From contig JAGFCB010000044.1 of assembly GCA_022394775.1 (NCBI GenBank), positions 16,214-80,213 on the forward strand: a stretch of DNA of 64,000 bases, given 5' to 3'. This stretch comes from Candidatus Poribacteria bacterium (lineage in GTDB: Bacteria > Poribacteria > WGA-4E > WGA-3G). The translations under genes and the position numbers were made by a program. The notes beneath the pieces are model-generated. The model was not told the DNA's origin. It saw only the letters and a program-made list of their open reading frames with translations, and searched no databases. This document shows, one piece after another, positions 7,708-15,949 of this stretch (position 1 is its first letter; every line of letters starts with the position of its first letter).

Positions 7708-8378
7708 GTGTTTAGTCGGGGGGTTTTACCGGATGCGGCGTTATGCGCATAGCGTGTCGTTTCAGGTAAACGATAACCTCGACAACATGCCAATGTCCAT
7801 GTGCGGGCTGAATCTAAGGAGATTCGATGCCCTATGGACACGTACACCACTCGAACATTCGTCCGCGTGCGAACTGCGGCACCGATCACTTCCTCTTTGT
7901 CGATGAGATATGTGTAAGCACCTTGTTCCGCGTCTGGTTCTTCGTATCGCCCCCAGAGTCGGGATTTTGCGCAACCGATCGTCGGCTTATCCAAGATCAA
8001 TCCTAAGTGGGATGCAAGTCCGAAGCGTCTGGGGTGCGCAATGCCTTGTCCATCTACTATTACCAGATCTGGTATCGTTTGCAACTGGTCGAATGCTGTT
8101 AGCAGTGGTGGGATTTCCCGAAAGGACAACAACCCCGGTATATAAGGAAAACGAACAGGGCTCTGTGTAACCACGCTATCTACCACTTGCAGTTCGGGGA
8201 AACTGAGGACGACCACGGATGCGATTGCGATGTCCTTTTTTAATCCGATGTCTACCCCTGCCACGGTGTTGATTGTCCCAAACTGGTCTGTTTGAATTAC
8301 CTGAGTGCGGAGTTTGTTTTGGAGTTGCCGCGCTTCTTCAGGTATAACATCCCACGAGTGGAGGGCGCGATAATTCAT
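7704..8378 (-). CDS. nfi: Endonuclease V (deoxyinosine 3' endonuclease)
   Basis: Cleaves DNA one nucleotide 3' to deoxyinosine, initiating alternative excision repair of deaminated adenine. Family residues are in place: D43 in VAGVDIG, E88 in SFREIPPLL, D109 in VIVDGQGIAHPRRFG, and the downstream SHLGLILDKPTIGCAKSRL segment. 224 residues, normal length, complete. First gene of a three-gene unit with the unknown protein and the sulfatase, driven by a consensus promoter at 8475-8503. Linking a DNA-repair enzyme with a sulfatase has no obvious biochemical logic. Confidence 0.92.
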   Translation of the reverse strand: MNYRALHSWDVIPEEARQLQNKLRTQVIQTDQFGTINTVAGVDIGLKKDIAIASVVVLSFPELQVVDSVVTQSPVRFPYIPGLLSFREIPPLLTAFDQLQTIPDLVIVDGQGIAHPRRFGLASHLGLILDKPTIGCAKSRLWGRYEEPDAEQGAYTYLIDKEEVIGAAVRTRTNVRVVYVSIGHRISLDSARTWTLACCRGYRLPETTRYAHNAASGKTPRLNT

Positions 8379-8474
8379 AGCTGCCGCTGTTCGTTTTCAA
8401 TGTAAATGCCGTTTTGTCTTATCAATGTTCAAGTATCATGGCAGGGTGGTAAACCCTTCCGACTGGACGCTAAC

Positions 8475-8503
8475 ATTATAACACAAAAATCTTTAATTGT
8501 CAA
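8475..8503 (-). promoter_or_regulatory. Consensus sigma-70 promoter for the nfi-sulfatase operon
   Basis: On the minus strand: TTGACA (8503-8498), exactly 17 bases, TATAAT (8480-8475). Both boxes match the consensus perfectly. Predicted start near 8468, giving a leader of about 90 nt before nfi. Confidence 0.8.
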
Positions 8504-8535
8504 GCCTTTTCGGCGTCGTTTACGCGTAGAAATGG

Positions 8536-8691
8536 CTATTTTTCGGATGCTGTCTTTTTGACTTCAATAGCACCAGGCTTCGTTATATGCCGGATGCCCG
8601 CAAAAAAGGCAGAGAGGATTAGATAACCGCCACCAATACCGATGAGGGCACCCAAACTACCAATAATGATTTCTATTCCATTGAACATCAT
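8536..8691 (-). CDS. Small single-helix membrane protein, 51 residues
   Basis: A short gene with GAGGAG 5 nt upstream of its first ATG at 8691 (a second ATG follows directly). The product has one long glycine-rich hydrophobic helix (about residues 7-31, IIIGSLGALIGIGGGYLILS) and a short basic tail ending VKKTASEK. The helix resembles the TauE/SafE-type or permease-type small helices, but no family can be assigned. It stands alone upstream of the nfi promoter. Confidence 0.6.
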   Translation of the reverse strand: MMFNGIEIIIGSLGALIGIGGGYLILSAFFAGIRHITKPGAIEVKKTASEK

Positions 8692-9007
8692 AACATTCTC
8701 CTCAACATGAGATTTATATGATAGCCCTATGTGAGCCTGTTGACGTTTCTCAGGCTTTAAGCTGTCGCCAGAATTATTGCAAGTAAACGATAGTATCTAT
8801 TAATCGGTTTCAATTTTGCTTATTAAATTTACCAATTTACGATAAAGTGGTAATAATTCACATGAACACGCCAAAGAGGTAGCAAGAATCATGCCAATAC
8901 AGAAACGCCAAAATGGAGAGATACGTTGGGAAAGTGTGTGGTATCTGACACAATTGGATAGAAATTCAGAGCGGAGTGTATCAAAATAGAAACACGTTGA
9001 TGTGATT
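8692..9007. other. Intergenic stretch without supportable gene
   Basis: 316 nt between the small membrane protein and the NadD-like gene. An open frame on the minus strand continues through here from inside the NadD-like gene, but it has no ribosome-binding site, and its composition is that of non-coding DNA. No hairpin with a U-tract was found, so the end of the long minus-strand operon is not located precisely. Confidence 0.5.
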
Positions 9008-9793
9008 TTACTGGATGTTTGCTGTTTTAGTGTTCCGGGGACACAGACCAATCGTTGTAAGAATACTCGGTGGTACAAGATGCTCGATCGCTTCGCCGCG
9101 TGCCAACAACTCACGGGCTTGTGTTGAAGACATATAGGCATACGCATCCGGCAACGGAATACTTGAAACATAGGAAGCATACTGTCGAATTTCTGGTTGT
9201 GCTATGAAAGACTCTATTGTTTTAATATCCGCCTCTGCCCGATTTGCGACTATGAAGCGGGCAGCGATAAACAGTGCCTTCAATTCCGTGTGGAAATCTG
9301 TATAATATTTTGCGTCAAAGATCCTGACAAGGGTATCATATCCGACAATAAAGTGGAATTCAGTCGTCGATGGGAATATAGACTTTAAGGCGGTGACTTT
9401 ATCAATATATCTACCGTGGCTTGATACACCGACAGAGAAGCGTACTCGGTTCTCTGCATATTTTTTAACCGTCAAAAGCCTCGCAGCAAGTGGTAGGCCG
9501 TAGACCGATTTATCTACGTTCGCCTTTGCGAGGAGCAAAAGCAGTTCATCCAACTGATATTTAGCGACCGTATCCTCTACCATCCGAGTATGTGCGAGTG
9601 TCAATGGATTGAATGACCCCGAAAAAATGCCGAGTTTTTTACCGGATTTAAGTATAGGTGATGTAGCGCGATGGACAAGTTCTATCTGTGGCGGTGCTGC
9701 TGGGTCCAACTGGTTAAAGAGTTCAGTGTACCGTTCATAGTCTGGATGGTTCTCGCATTTTTGTGCTAACAGATCTAATAGTGAGTTTGCCAT
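9008..9793 (-). CDS. NadD-like nicotinate-nucleotide adenylyltransferase
   Basis: A nucleotidyltransferase of the HIGH superfamily. GIFSGSFNPLTLAHTRMVE (about residues 55-73) is the nucleotide-binding loop with the T/H-x-x-H variant, and SSTQARELLARGEAIEHLVP near residue 220 matches the C-terminal ISSTxIR-type motif of NadD/NMNAT. It probably adenylates nicotinate mononucleotide in NAD synthesis. At 261 residues it is about 50 longer than typical NadD because of an N-terminal helical extension, so a specialised cytidylyltransferase cannot be excluded. It is the last gene of a minus-strand operon, 52 nt after mazG. Confidence 0.75.
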   Translation of the reverse strand: MANSLLDLLAQKCENHPDYERYTELFNQLDPAAPPQIELVHRATSPILKSGKKLGIFSGSFNPLTLAHTRMVEDTVAKYQLDELLLLLAKANVDKSVYGLPLAARLLTVKKYAENRVRFSVGVSSHGRYIDKVTALKSIFPSTTEFHFIVGYDTLVRIFDAKYYTDFHTELKALFIAARFIVANRAEADIKTIESFIAQPEIRQYASYVSSIPLPDAYAYMSSTQARELLARGEAIEHLVPPSILTTIGLCPRNTKTANIQ

Positions 9794-9845
9794 TACAGTA
9801 CACCTGTGTTTATGTTTTGGTCAAAGGGGTTGCGTGAAAATAGGA

Positions 9846-10637
9846 TTAATCCGTGTTGGTTTCCGCTTTCTTCGCTTCTTCCCAAATCGCGTCTAAACTT
9901 TCTAAGTTTTGATCCTCAAAATTTGTGCCGCGACGTTCTAATTCCGCTTCCATCCACTTAAAACGCTTCGTAAATTTTCGGTTTGCCTGTCGCAACGTCT
10001 CTTCGGCTTGGTGTTCCATAAAACGACACAGATTAACGATAGCAAATAATAGATCACCGAGTTCCATTTCAGTCGCCTCTGGTTCATCTGCGTTGATACT
10101 AACCTTAACCTCCTCAAGTTCCTCTTCGACCTTGGCAACGACATCTTTGAGTTCATCCCAATCGAAGCCGACACGTGCCGCGCGGTTCTGTATCTTCTGT
10201 GCACGGAGCAGTGTCGGGAGCGCGCTCGGAATCCCGTCAAGTACGGATTTTCGATCCTCATAGCCTGCTTCTTGGCGTTTGATCGCCTCCCAATTTTTCA
10301 AAACTTCATCCGAATTCTCAACATCCACATCACCAAAGACATGCGGATGGCGGCGGATCAACTTCTCTGTTAATGTCTCAATTACGCCGTAAATGTCAAA
10401 ATTCTTATGTTCGGCTGCAATTTGTGCCTGGAGCATAATATTCAAAAGCAGATCTCCAAGTTCTTCTTTCAGTTTCTTTGGGTCCCCTACATCAATCGCT
10501 TCCAGGGTCTCGTAGGTTTCCTCAATGAGTGTAGATTTCAGCGTTTCATGCGTCTGCTCGCGATCCCATGGACAACCATTTTCGCTCCTTAATGTAGCTA
10601 TGACATCAACAAGTTCTTCAAACGGATTTTTTGGCAT
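9846..10637 (-). CDS. mazG: Nucleoside triphosphate pyrophosphohydrolase MazG
   Basis: Hydrolyses NTPs and dNTPs to monophosphates and pyrophosphate, a house-cleaning enzyme. It is a two-domain MazG of 263 residues: domain 1 has ENGCPWDREQTHETL and EELGDLLLNIMLQAQIA, and domain 2 has KVEEELEEVK and MELGDLLFAIVNLCRF, with the E-E-x-x-E and E-x-x-D metal-binding patterns. ATG at 10637 is chosen over the GTG at 10652, since AAGGAG lies 7 nt before the ATG. It follows the esterase gene by 11 nt and precedes the NadD-like gene. Confidence 0.92.
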   Translation of the reverse strand: MPKNPFEELVDVIATLRSENGCPWDREQTHETLKSTLIEETYETLEAIDVGDPKKLKEELGDLLLNIMLQAQIAAEHKNFDIYGVIETLTEKLIRRHPHVFGDVDVENSDEVLKNWEAIKRQEAGYEDRKSVLDGIPSALPTLLRAQKIQNRAARVGFDWDELKDVVAKVEEELEEVKVSINADEPEATEMELGDLLFAIVNLCRFMEHQAEETLRQANRKFTKRFKWMEAELERRGTNFEDQNLESLDAIWEEAKKAETNTD

Positions 10638-10648
10638 ACATTTCTCCT

Positions 10649-11926
10649 TCACTTCGTCCCTGTTTTGCTTTTTAAGTTTTTTACGTGTTTCTGTACTTCG
10701 GGGTAGCGTTGCGCTTCTGGAAAATAGGTTAGGTAGAGTTCATAGAGTTGCAACGCACGGGCATAGTTTTTCTGTGTTTCTGCCTCACGCGCACGTTGCT
10801 CTAATGCATCTGCCTTCGCGTTCAACAATTCGTTAAGCAGTTGTGTCGCACGTCCCGCGAAAATGCTATTGCTATACGTATCCCGGAAGGTCTTTAATGC
10901 CTTCGTTACTTCAGCGTACGGTTTCTCATCGAACGCCTCTTTTAACTGCTCAAGTTTTGTTTCGGCTTGCGTAGCAAGACGCGTTGCTGATTTTTTTGCT
11001 GTGCGGCACAACTCTGTGTTGGGTAAAATCTCCGCAATTTGGGTGTAAAGTGTGAACGCTTCCCCGAGTTTGTCAACCTTCTCAGCGGTTTGTGCCTTTT
11101 CAAATCCGGATGCGACCTGTTTCATGGGGCCATAAGTCGTGAGCCACTCCCGCATTTTGGTTTTTGTTGACCATTGTGGAGAAAGACTGTGTGTCTCATT
11201 TTCCCAACCCTCGAAAGTCACATCTGCTCCCCATTCCGTGTAAAGTTGCGCCGCGCGTTTCGCTCGAGAATAATGTGGATCATCCAATTCCCCTGCACCA
11301 TAGAAGACTGGATGCCCACGAATCAGTTCCGCTGGCGGTGGCTCCATATCCACATTGCGTCTACCTGCACCCAGAATCAGAAAACCCGCTAACTGTTCCA
11401 GCAACTGTTCACCTAAAACAGTGGTCGAATAGCCGCCTTGGCTATAACCTCCCATGAAGATATAATCCGTCGCAATATTCAGACGCGCTGACACAAGTGC
11501 CATCACTTCATTAAAGAGTGCCTTTTCAGGTGCCGTTTTGTCAGGGCTGAGTCCCTTGTAATAGCCGTCAGTTGCGTAATTCATACCGACAACAATAAAC
11601 CCTTCTCCTTTTGTGATATGCCTGAACATCCCCGTTGTGGCTGTTCCACGGTACCCATGATAATAAAAAAGGACAGGAAATGGACGTTTGTTGGTGTAAT
11701 CAATCGGAACGTAAAGCAGAAAAGTTTTCCCTGTCTTTGGGGCTGTGATGCGCACTTCTTTTCCAGGAGACACAGTAGGTATCTCAGCGGCGAAGGCACT
11801 ATGGATCAAAAGCAGCAGGAGTGCGTTACAATATACAACCCTCGGGATGCGGAATGAATTGTTGAAACGTAGACTTCTGATAGCAAGTTTCGGCTTGCAA
11901 GCTGCGCCGAAAGGGTGGATTTTCAT
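10649..11926 (-). CDS. Secreted alpha/beta-hydrolase esterase (PHB depolymerase-like) with TPR-like tail
   Basis: An exported serine hydrolase. Starting at the ATG at 11926, a basic N-region and a hydrophobic helix (YCNALLLLLIHSAFAAE, about residues 32-48) form a signal peptide. The catalytic domain has the oxyanion region LFYYHGYRG, the nucleophile elbow GGYSQGGYS, a late Asp in YGAGELDDPHYS and a His in ENETHSLSP. The last ~150 residues are helical and repeat-like, typical of TPR-type extensions. ATG at 11926 overlaps the stop of the upstream gene by 4 nt; an in-frame start further upstream would run through that gene and is rejected. Confidence 0.8.
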   Translation of the reverse strand: MKIHPFGAACKPKLAIRSLRFNNSFRIPRVVYCNALLLLLIHSAFAAEIPTVSPGKEVRITAPKTGKTFLLYVPIDYTNKRPFPVLFYYHGYRGTATTGMFRHITKGEGFIVVGMNYATDGYYKGLSPDKTAPEKALFNEVMALVSARLNIATDYIFMGGYSQGGYSTTVLGEQLLEQLAGFLILGAGRRNVDMEPPPAELIRGHPVFYGAGELDDPHYSRAKRAAQLYTEWGADVTFEGWENETHSLSPQWSTKTKMREWLTTYGPMKQVASGFEKAQTAEKVDKLGEAFTLYTQIAEILPNTELCRTAKKSATRLATQAETKLEQLKEAFDEKPYAEVTKALKTFRDTYSNSIFAGRATQLLNELLNAKADALEQRAREAETQKNYARALQLYELYLTYFPEAQRYPEVQKHVKNLKSKTGTK

Positions 11927-12624
11927 GCGTCCGTTCCATTCTCTTGAAGTGCCTCTAATTGAAGAATCAGCTGACCGAGTTGCAGCCGCAATAACAACGT
12001 ATAGATTTGCATCAGGAGCGTGACCTGCGCTTCCGTTGGCAGATCGCTGGCATAAATCACAGCGAGTAATTTGTCTGCACGATCGCGGACTTCCTTGACT
12101 TTCTCCCAATCCTCTTCTTCTATCTCTGGGGTACTTTCCTTGATAAACTGCCATAAGCGATCCTGAATTTCGAGCATATAATTCTTTGCCATTGCAGTGC
12201 GCGCCTTTTTAGCAGAATCTACCCAAATCGTATTCGCCTTCCAATTCAGCATAAAGGCGATACTGTTGATAATCACATCGCGAAGCGTATCCTCGCCGGA
12301 GATCAATTCTTCTAAGTTGGTTATGCCCTCAGCTTCTGCTGAGAAGGTGCGAACGCGCCTAAAATCTTTCAGGTTTGTGAGCACCAACTCATTATCCGCG
12401 ATGAGCCGCCAAAAATCCGCACTCGTTGAAAGCAAAACCTCTACGCGATTGCAAACAGAGTCAGGCATTTGCGCGCGAACGCAGTAGTAATGGAGACTAT
12501 GGAGCCGACTCCGAAAAAGTTGTAAGTTCTCAGTCGTCTGCATCTCTGACGAACCTGCAATATTCGGGAGGAGTTCTTCCCGAATCTGATTCAAAAGTAT
12601 AGGGACAGTGCGTTCAATATTCAT
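11923..12624 (-). CDS. Hypothetical all-helical protein
   Basis: A 233-residue protein of unknown function, predicted to be nearly all alpha-helix, with heptad-like leucines near the C-terminus (LLMQIYTLLLRLQLGQLILQ). No signal peptide or known motif. ATG at 12624 lies 4 nt after the stop of the TPR-protease gene, which is why it is preferred to an upstream in-frame start inside that gene. Its downstream end overlaps the esterase gene by 4 nt. Tight spacing suggests a role alongside the protease and esterase. Confidence 0.75.
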   Translation of the reverse strand: MNIERTVPILLNQIREELLPNIAGSSEMQTTENLQLFRSRLHSLHYYCVRAQMPDSVCNRVEVLLSTSADFWRLIADNELVLTNLKDFRRVRTFSAEAEGITNLEELISGEDTLRDVIINSIAFMLNWKANTIWVDSAKKARTAMAKNYMLEIQDRLWQFIKESTPEIEEEDWEKVKEVRDRADKLLAVIYASDLPTEAQVTLLMQIYTLLLRLQLGQLILQLEALQENGTDA

Positions 12625-12628
12625 GTCT

Positions 12629-15139
12629 TTAGTTTGGTTGTTTCTCAGATTCTGCTTCCAGTTGCTTCGCCTTTTCAAAAGCATCTATCGCCGCTCTCGC
12701 TTTACCAAGCGCAGCGTTTGCGAGTCCAAGACCTGTATGGTGCAAAGCATCGTCGACTAACTTAATAGCTGCCTTAAAGTCTTCAATTGCCGACTGATAC
12801 AATTTCCGTGCTTCCTTTGAATGTCCCTGCTTCGCTTTCGCGTAACCGAGTAGGTAGCGCACCGTCCCTCGAAAATGATAAGAAAAGTTAAAATTTGATT
12901 TCTGTTCAAGGGCCTTATTAAAATCCTGAAGTGCTGCGTTATAGTCTTCAATCGCCTCGTTGGGATCGCGAATCGCCCCGCGTAGGAGCTTTGTCACGCC
13001 TCTATTTGTATAGTAATAGGCTAAATCATTCTTGGTGGCTAACTTAATGGCTTCATCATAGTCTTGGATGGCTTCTTTATATAGATTCTGCGCGCCTTCT
13101 AAATCCGCTAAATCCGCTTTGAGTCTTCCAAGTTTTTCTTTTATATTCGCTAAACGGTTGTATGCACTGACTCGAAAGTTTTTAGCACGCTCAAGGTTTT
13201 TGCTTAACGCAAGACTTTTGTCAAAGTGTTCAATTGCTTCTTCATAATCGCCGCTTTTGTAGGCTGCATTGCCCCAATGATTGTAGGCGATGATAGAATC
13301 TACTTTAGCCTCTATATTCTTCTGAAAAGTTTCCTTTGCCTCCGCTCTGGCTCTGTAAGCCTCAGCGTAAATTGTTGGATTCTTTAATTTGATAGCTTGA
13401 TCAAACGCACTAATTGCTTCTTGATATTCCCCGAGGCGCTGCTGCGTTATACCTAATTTGTAGTAAGCTTCCGGGTAATTTAGATTTCGTTTGATGGCAG
13501 CCTTAAAATCAGCAACTGCTGCTTGATAATCACCGTCGTCACTACGCAAGAGTCGCACATCGCCGCGTGCATAATAGGCTTTCGCATAATCTGAATTTAG
13601 GCTGATAGCTTCGGTATAGTCGTTAATCGCCCCTGAATAGTCACTGCTTTTCTGCTTTGTATCGCCCCGCGCATAATAGGTCTTGTCATCCGGATTTAAC
13701 GCAATAGATTTACCAAATTTTCTAATTGCCTTTTGATAGTTATCGCTGTTAGCGTCGGCTCTACCCCAGCAGTAGTAAGCTTTAGCAAAGTTTAGATTAG
13801 CATTTTCATATTGATCTAAGTTTTTCTGCATCTCACCAAGCTTGAGGTAGGCCTGTCCTAATTGAATATAATCTGAATTTAGACTGATGGCTTCAGTATA
13901 GTCGTCAATCGCACCTGCATGGTCAGGATTCGGTTTTTTTGCTTGCGCGATACCCCGATTAAGATAGGCATAAGCATGTTTCGGATTTCGTTTGATGGCT
14001 TCGGTATAGTCATCAAACGCGCCATCGTAGTCGTCCTTATCCAATTTCACGTTGCCTCGGTTGTTATAGGCACGAGCATCCTTCGGGTTTCGTTTGATGG
14101 CTTCAGTATAGTCGTCAATCGCACCCGCATAATCTGGATTACGCTTTCTTTCTTTTGCAATGCCCCGATGACGGTAAGCTTCGGCATAATCTGGGTTTAA
14201 TTCAAGGGTTTTAGTAAAGTCTTGAATTGCGCCCGCGTGGTTATCGTTTTTTAGATTGGCGATACCCTTAAGGAAGTAGACGGTAAAATTATCTGGGATC
14301 AATCCGATCGCGTCATTCCAGTCTTTAATCGCCTCCTGATACCGTTTGAGGGCGTTTTTTGCCTGCCCTCGGGTCGTATAGGCATCAGCATACCGGTATA
14401 ATGGAATGGCTTTATTAATACTTTCTATTGCCAGATCATAATCGCGGCTTTCTAATTTATTATGTCCCCACATTGTGTAGACAGAAGCAAGTATAGGATC
14501 TTTCTTTTGCCAATCCGAGAGATTTTCCTCATCTGAATTAAGCAACGACTTCAGTACTATTGAAGGGCTGGCGAAACTAAAATTCTCGGCTGTGGAAACG
14601 GCGACCCCAATAACTTGTCCGTTGCTGTTTAGGACGGGACCGCCACTGTTCCCATTAGAAACAACGGAAGCTCCGCGATTTTCTGGAAAACCTTCGGGGA
14701 CCAACCGAAGTTGTTGGTCGCTGTTTCGGATGCCGTGCACTTTGCCCTTTGTGACATCGTAAGTTCCGCCAGGGTAACCTGCGACGAAAATCGGTTCGTT
14801 TATTTTCGCTTCGCTAATTTCAAGGAGGGTGCCTTTACCTTCCACCTTTAGAACAACCAAGTCACGGTCAAAATCATATCCAGTGACCTTTTCAATATTG
14901 TAAACTTTTGTTTTCCCGACAGCGAAAACCATCCTTGCACCAGCAACAACATGGATATTGGTTGCAATTTTATCACGTTCTATGAAAAAGCCGCTACCGT
15001 TGCTGATACCGCTGTCTGACTCTCCCGTAACTATCAGGACGGTAGCATCTTTAGCGCGCTGCTCGGGAGTCTGCGTACAGGCAGATAACAATATCCCTAA
15101 AATCAATAAGCCAAACAAAAATTTTCTGTTATTTGTCAT
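12629..15139 (-). CDS. Lipoprotein HtrA/trypsin-like serine protease with about 15 TPR repeats
   Basis: An exported, lipid-anchored protease fused to a long repeat scaffold. The start ATG at 15139 gives a lipoprotein signal (FLFGLLILGILLSAC). The protease domain (about 25-210) has H in ATNIHVVAG, D in YDFDRDLVVL and S in VSNGNSGGPVLN, a complete Ser-His-Asp triad. From ~230 to the end come TPRs with the repeated pattern AIDDYTEAI..NP.....Y..RG, some units nearly identical (AGAIDDYTEAI three times). No PDZ domain is seen. A TTG 30 nt upstream is less likely as start. It is first in the five-gene operon and has its own promoter at 15231-15259. Confidence 0.85.
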   Translation of the reverse strand: MTNNRKFLFGLLILGILLSACTQTPEQRAKDATVLIVTGESDSGISNGSGFFIERDKIATNIHVVAGARMVFAVGKTKVYNIEKVTGYDFDRDLVVLKVEGKGTLLEISEAKINEPIFVAGYPGGTYDVTKGKVHGIRNSDQQLRLVPEGFPENRGASVVSNGNSGGPVLNSNGQVIGVAVSTAENFSFASPSIVLKSLLNSDEENLSDWQKKDPILASVYTMWGHNKLESRDYDLAIESINKAIPLYRYADAYTTRGQAKNALKRYQEAIKDWNDAIGLIPDNFTVYFLKGIANLKNDNHAGAIQDFTKTLELNPDYAEAYRHRGIAKERKRNPDYAGAIDDYTEAIKRNPKDARAYNNRGNVKLDKDDYDGAFDDYTEAIKRNPKHAYAYLNRGIAQAKKPNPDHAGAIDDYTEAISLNSDYIQLGQAYLKLGEMQKNLDQYENANLNFAKAYYCWGRADANSDNYQKAIRKFGKSIALNPDDKTYYARGDTKQKSSDYSGAINDYTEAISLNSDYAKAYYARGDVRLLRSDDGDYQAAVADFKAAIKRNLNYPEAYYKLGITQQRLGEYQEAISAFDQAIKLKNPTIYAEAYRARAEAKETFQKNIEAKVDSIIAYNHWGNAAYKSGDYEEAIEHFDKSLALSKNLERAKNFRVSAYNRLANIKEKLGRLKADLADLEGAQNLYKEAIQDYDEAIKLATKNDLAYYYTNRGVTKLLRGAIRDPNEAIEDYNAALQDFNKALEQKSNFNFSYHFRGTVRYLLGYAKAKQGHSKEARKLYQSAIEDFKAAIKLVDDALHHTGLGLANAALGKARAAIDAFEKAKQLEAESEKQPN

Positions 15140-15230
15140 AAGCCTAATGTTTCCTACATTTCTGACCAAATGAGAAAAATTACCCGCACCTACGGAAACA
15201 TTGCAAATGTCTAATTTCCCGTTATTTTAT

Positions 15231-15259
15231 AGAATAGCAGGTTTCTTGTAAAAAGTCAA
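15231..15259 (-). promoter_or_regulatory. Promoter of the protease-mazG operon
   Basis: On the minus strand: TTGACT (15259-15254), 17 bases, TATTCT (15236-15231). Its -35 box is separated by a single base from the -35 box of the plus-strand promoter at 15261. Confidence 0.65.
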
Positions 15260-15260
15260 C

Positions 15261-15290
15261 TTGACAATTTTGGGAAAACCGTGTTAAAAT
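15261..15290 (+). promoter_or_regulatory. Promoter of the thioredoxin-fold gene
   Basis: TTGACA (15261-15266), 18 bases, TAAAAT (15285-15290). Back to back with the minus-strand promoter at 15231-15259, so two polymerases could not bind both at once. Confidence 0.7.
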
Positions 15291-15328
15291 GTGGATAGGA
15301 AACACAAGGAGTGGAGGTGAGGACTGTC

Positions 15329-15877
15329 ATGAAGTTGTCCATTGTTGCTATTATCAGTGTAGCCTTCTTCGGGATGCTCGTGAGTTTTGCCGACGAAAAG
15401 ACTGAACCCACACCGCCAAAAGTAGGTGACACAGCCCCGGATTGGACGCTCCAAGACCCTGAAGAGAAAGAACATAACTTGAAAAACCTGCGCGGTAAAG
15501 TCGTCTTCCTGATTCTGGGCAACCGAAAAATTCGGAAAGAAGACGATAAGTGGGCAGAAGCGTTCCAGAAGGATTACCGAGAGAATATACAAGTTACCGC
15601 TTACATCATCGCCGATATGCGGAGCGTTCCGGGATTCATACCGAAAGGGTTTATCAGAGGGCAACTGAAGAAAAATCCGCCGCCTGTAAAATTTTTAATG
15701 GACTGGAAAGGCGAGGTGCATAAGCGGTATCAGACGGAAAAAGGGAAACCGACGCTCTACCTAATCTCACAGAAAGGGACGATTGTATTCCACCGAAAAG
15801 CGAATTTCAAACCGGAAGCCTACACTGAAATTAAAAAGGAAATCGACAAACTTTTAGCAGGATCTGATGAACGGTGA
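15329..15877 (+). CDS. Exported thioredoxin-fold (redoxin) protein without cysteines
   Basis: A 182-residue secreted protein with signal peptide (IVAIISVAFFGMLVSFA). The fold signature of AhpC/TSA-TlpA proteins is clear: KVGDTAPDWTLQD, NLKNLRGKVVFLILG, and late GKPTLYLISQKGTIVF with the cis-Pro loop. At the position where redoxins carry C or CxxC after the first beta-strand it reads GNRKIRKEDDKW, and the whole protein contains no cysteine. It therefore cannot do thiol chemistry and may be a binding or structural derivative. GGAGGTGAGG precedes the ATG at 15329; an upstream GTG is rejected. Confidence 0.75.
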   Translation: MKLSIVAIISVAFFGMLVSFADEKTEPTPPKVGDTAPDWTLQDPEEKEHNLKNLRGKVVFLILGNRKIRKEDDKWAEAFQKDYRENIQVTAYIIADMRSVPGFIPKGFIRGQLKKNPPPVKFLMDWKGEVHKRYQTEKGKPTLYLISQKGTIVFHRKANFKPEAYTEIKKEIDKLLAGSDER

Positions 15878-15949
15878 CCTTTTGTGGATTTACACTGTGG
15901 AACCATAGCGTAATCCGTAACGGTATACAATCCGTCAGGATGGAAAAAT

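Noticed and set aside
8800..9180. Open frame of 126 codons on the minus strand extending beyond the NadD-like gene
   Set aside because: Half of it lies inside the NadD-like gene in another frame, there is no ribosome-binding site, and the residues (many Cys, Arg, Leu) look like a shadow frame.
11927..12154. N-terminal extension of the esterase by 76 residues
   Set aside because: It would lie inside the upstream helical-protein gene; the ATG at 11926 gives the usual 4-nt overlap and a proper signal peptide.
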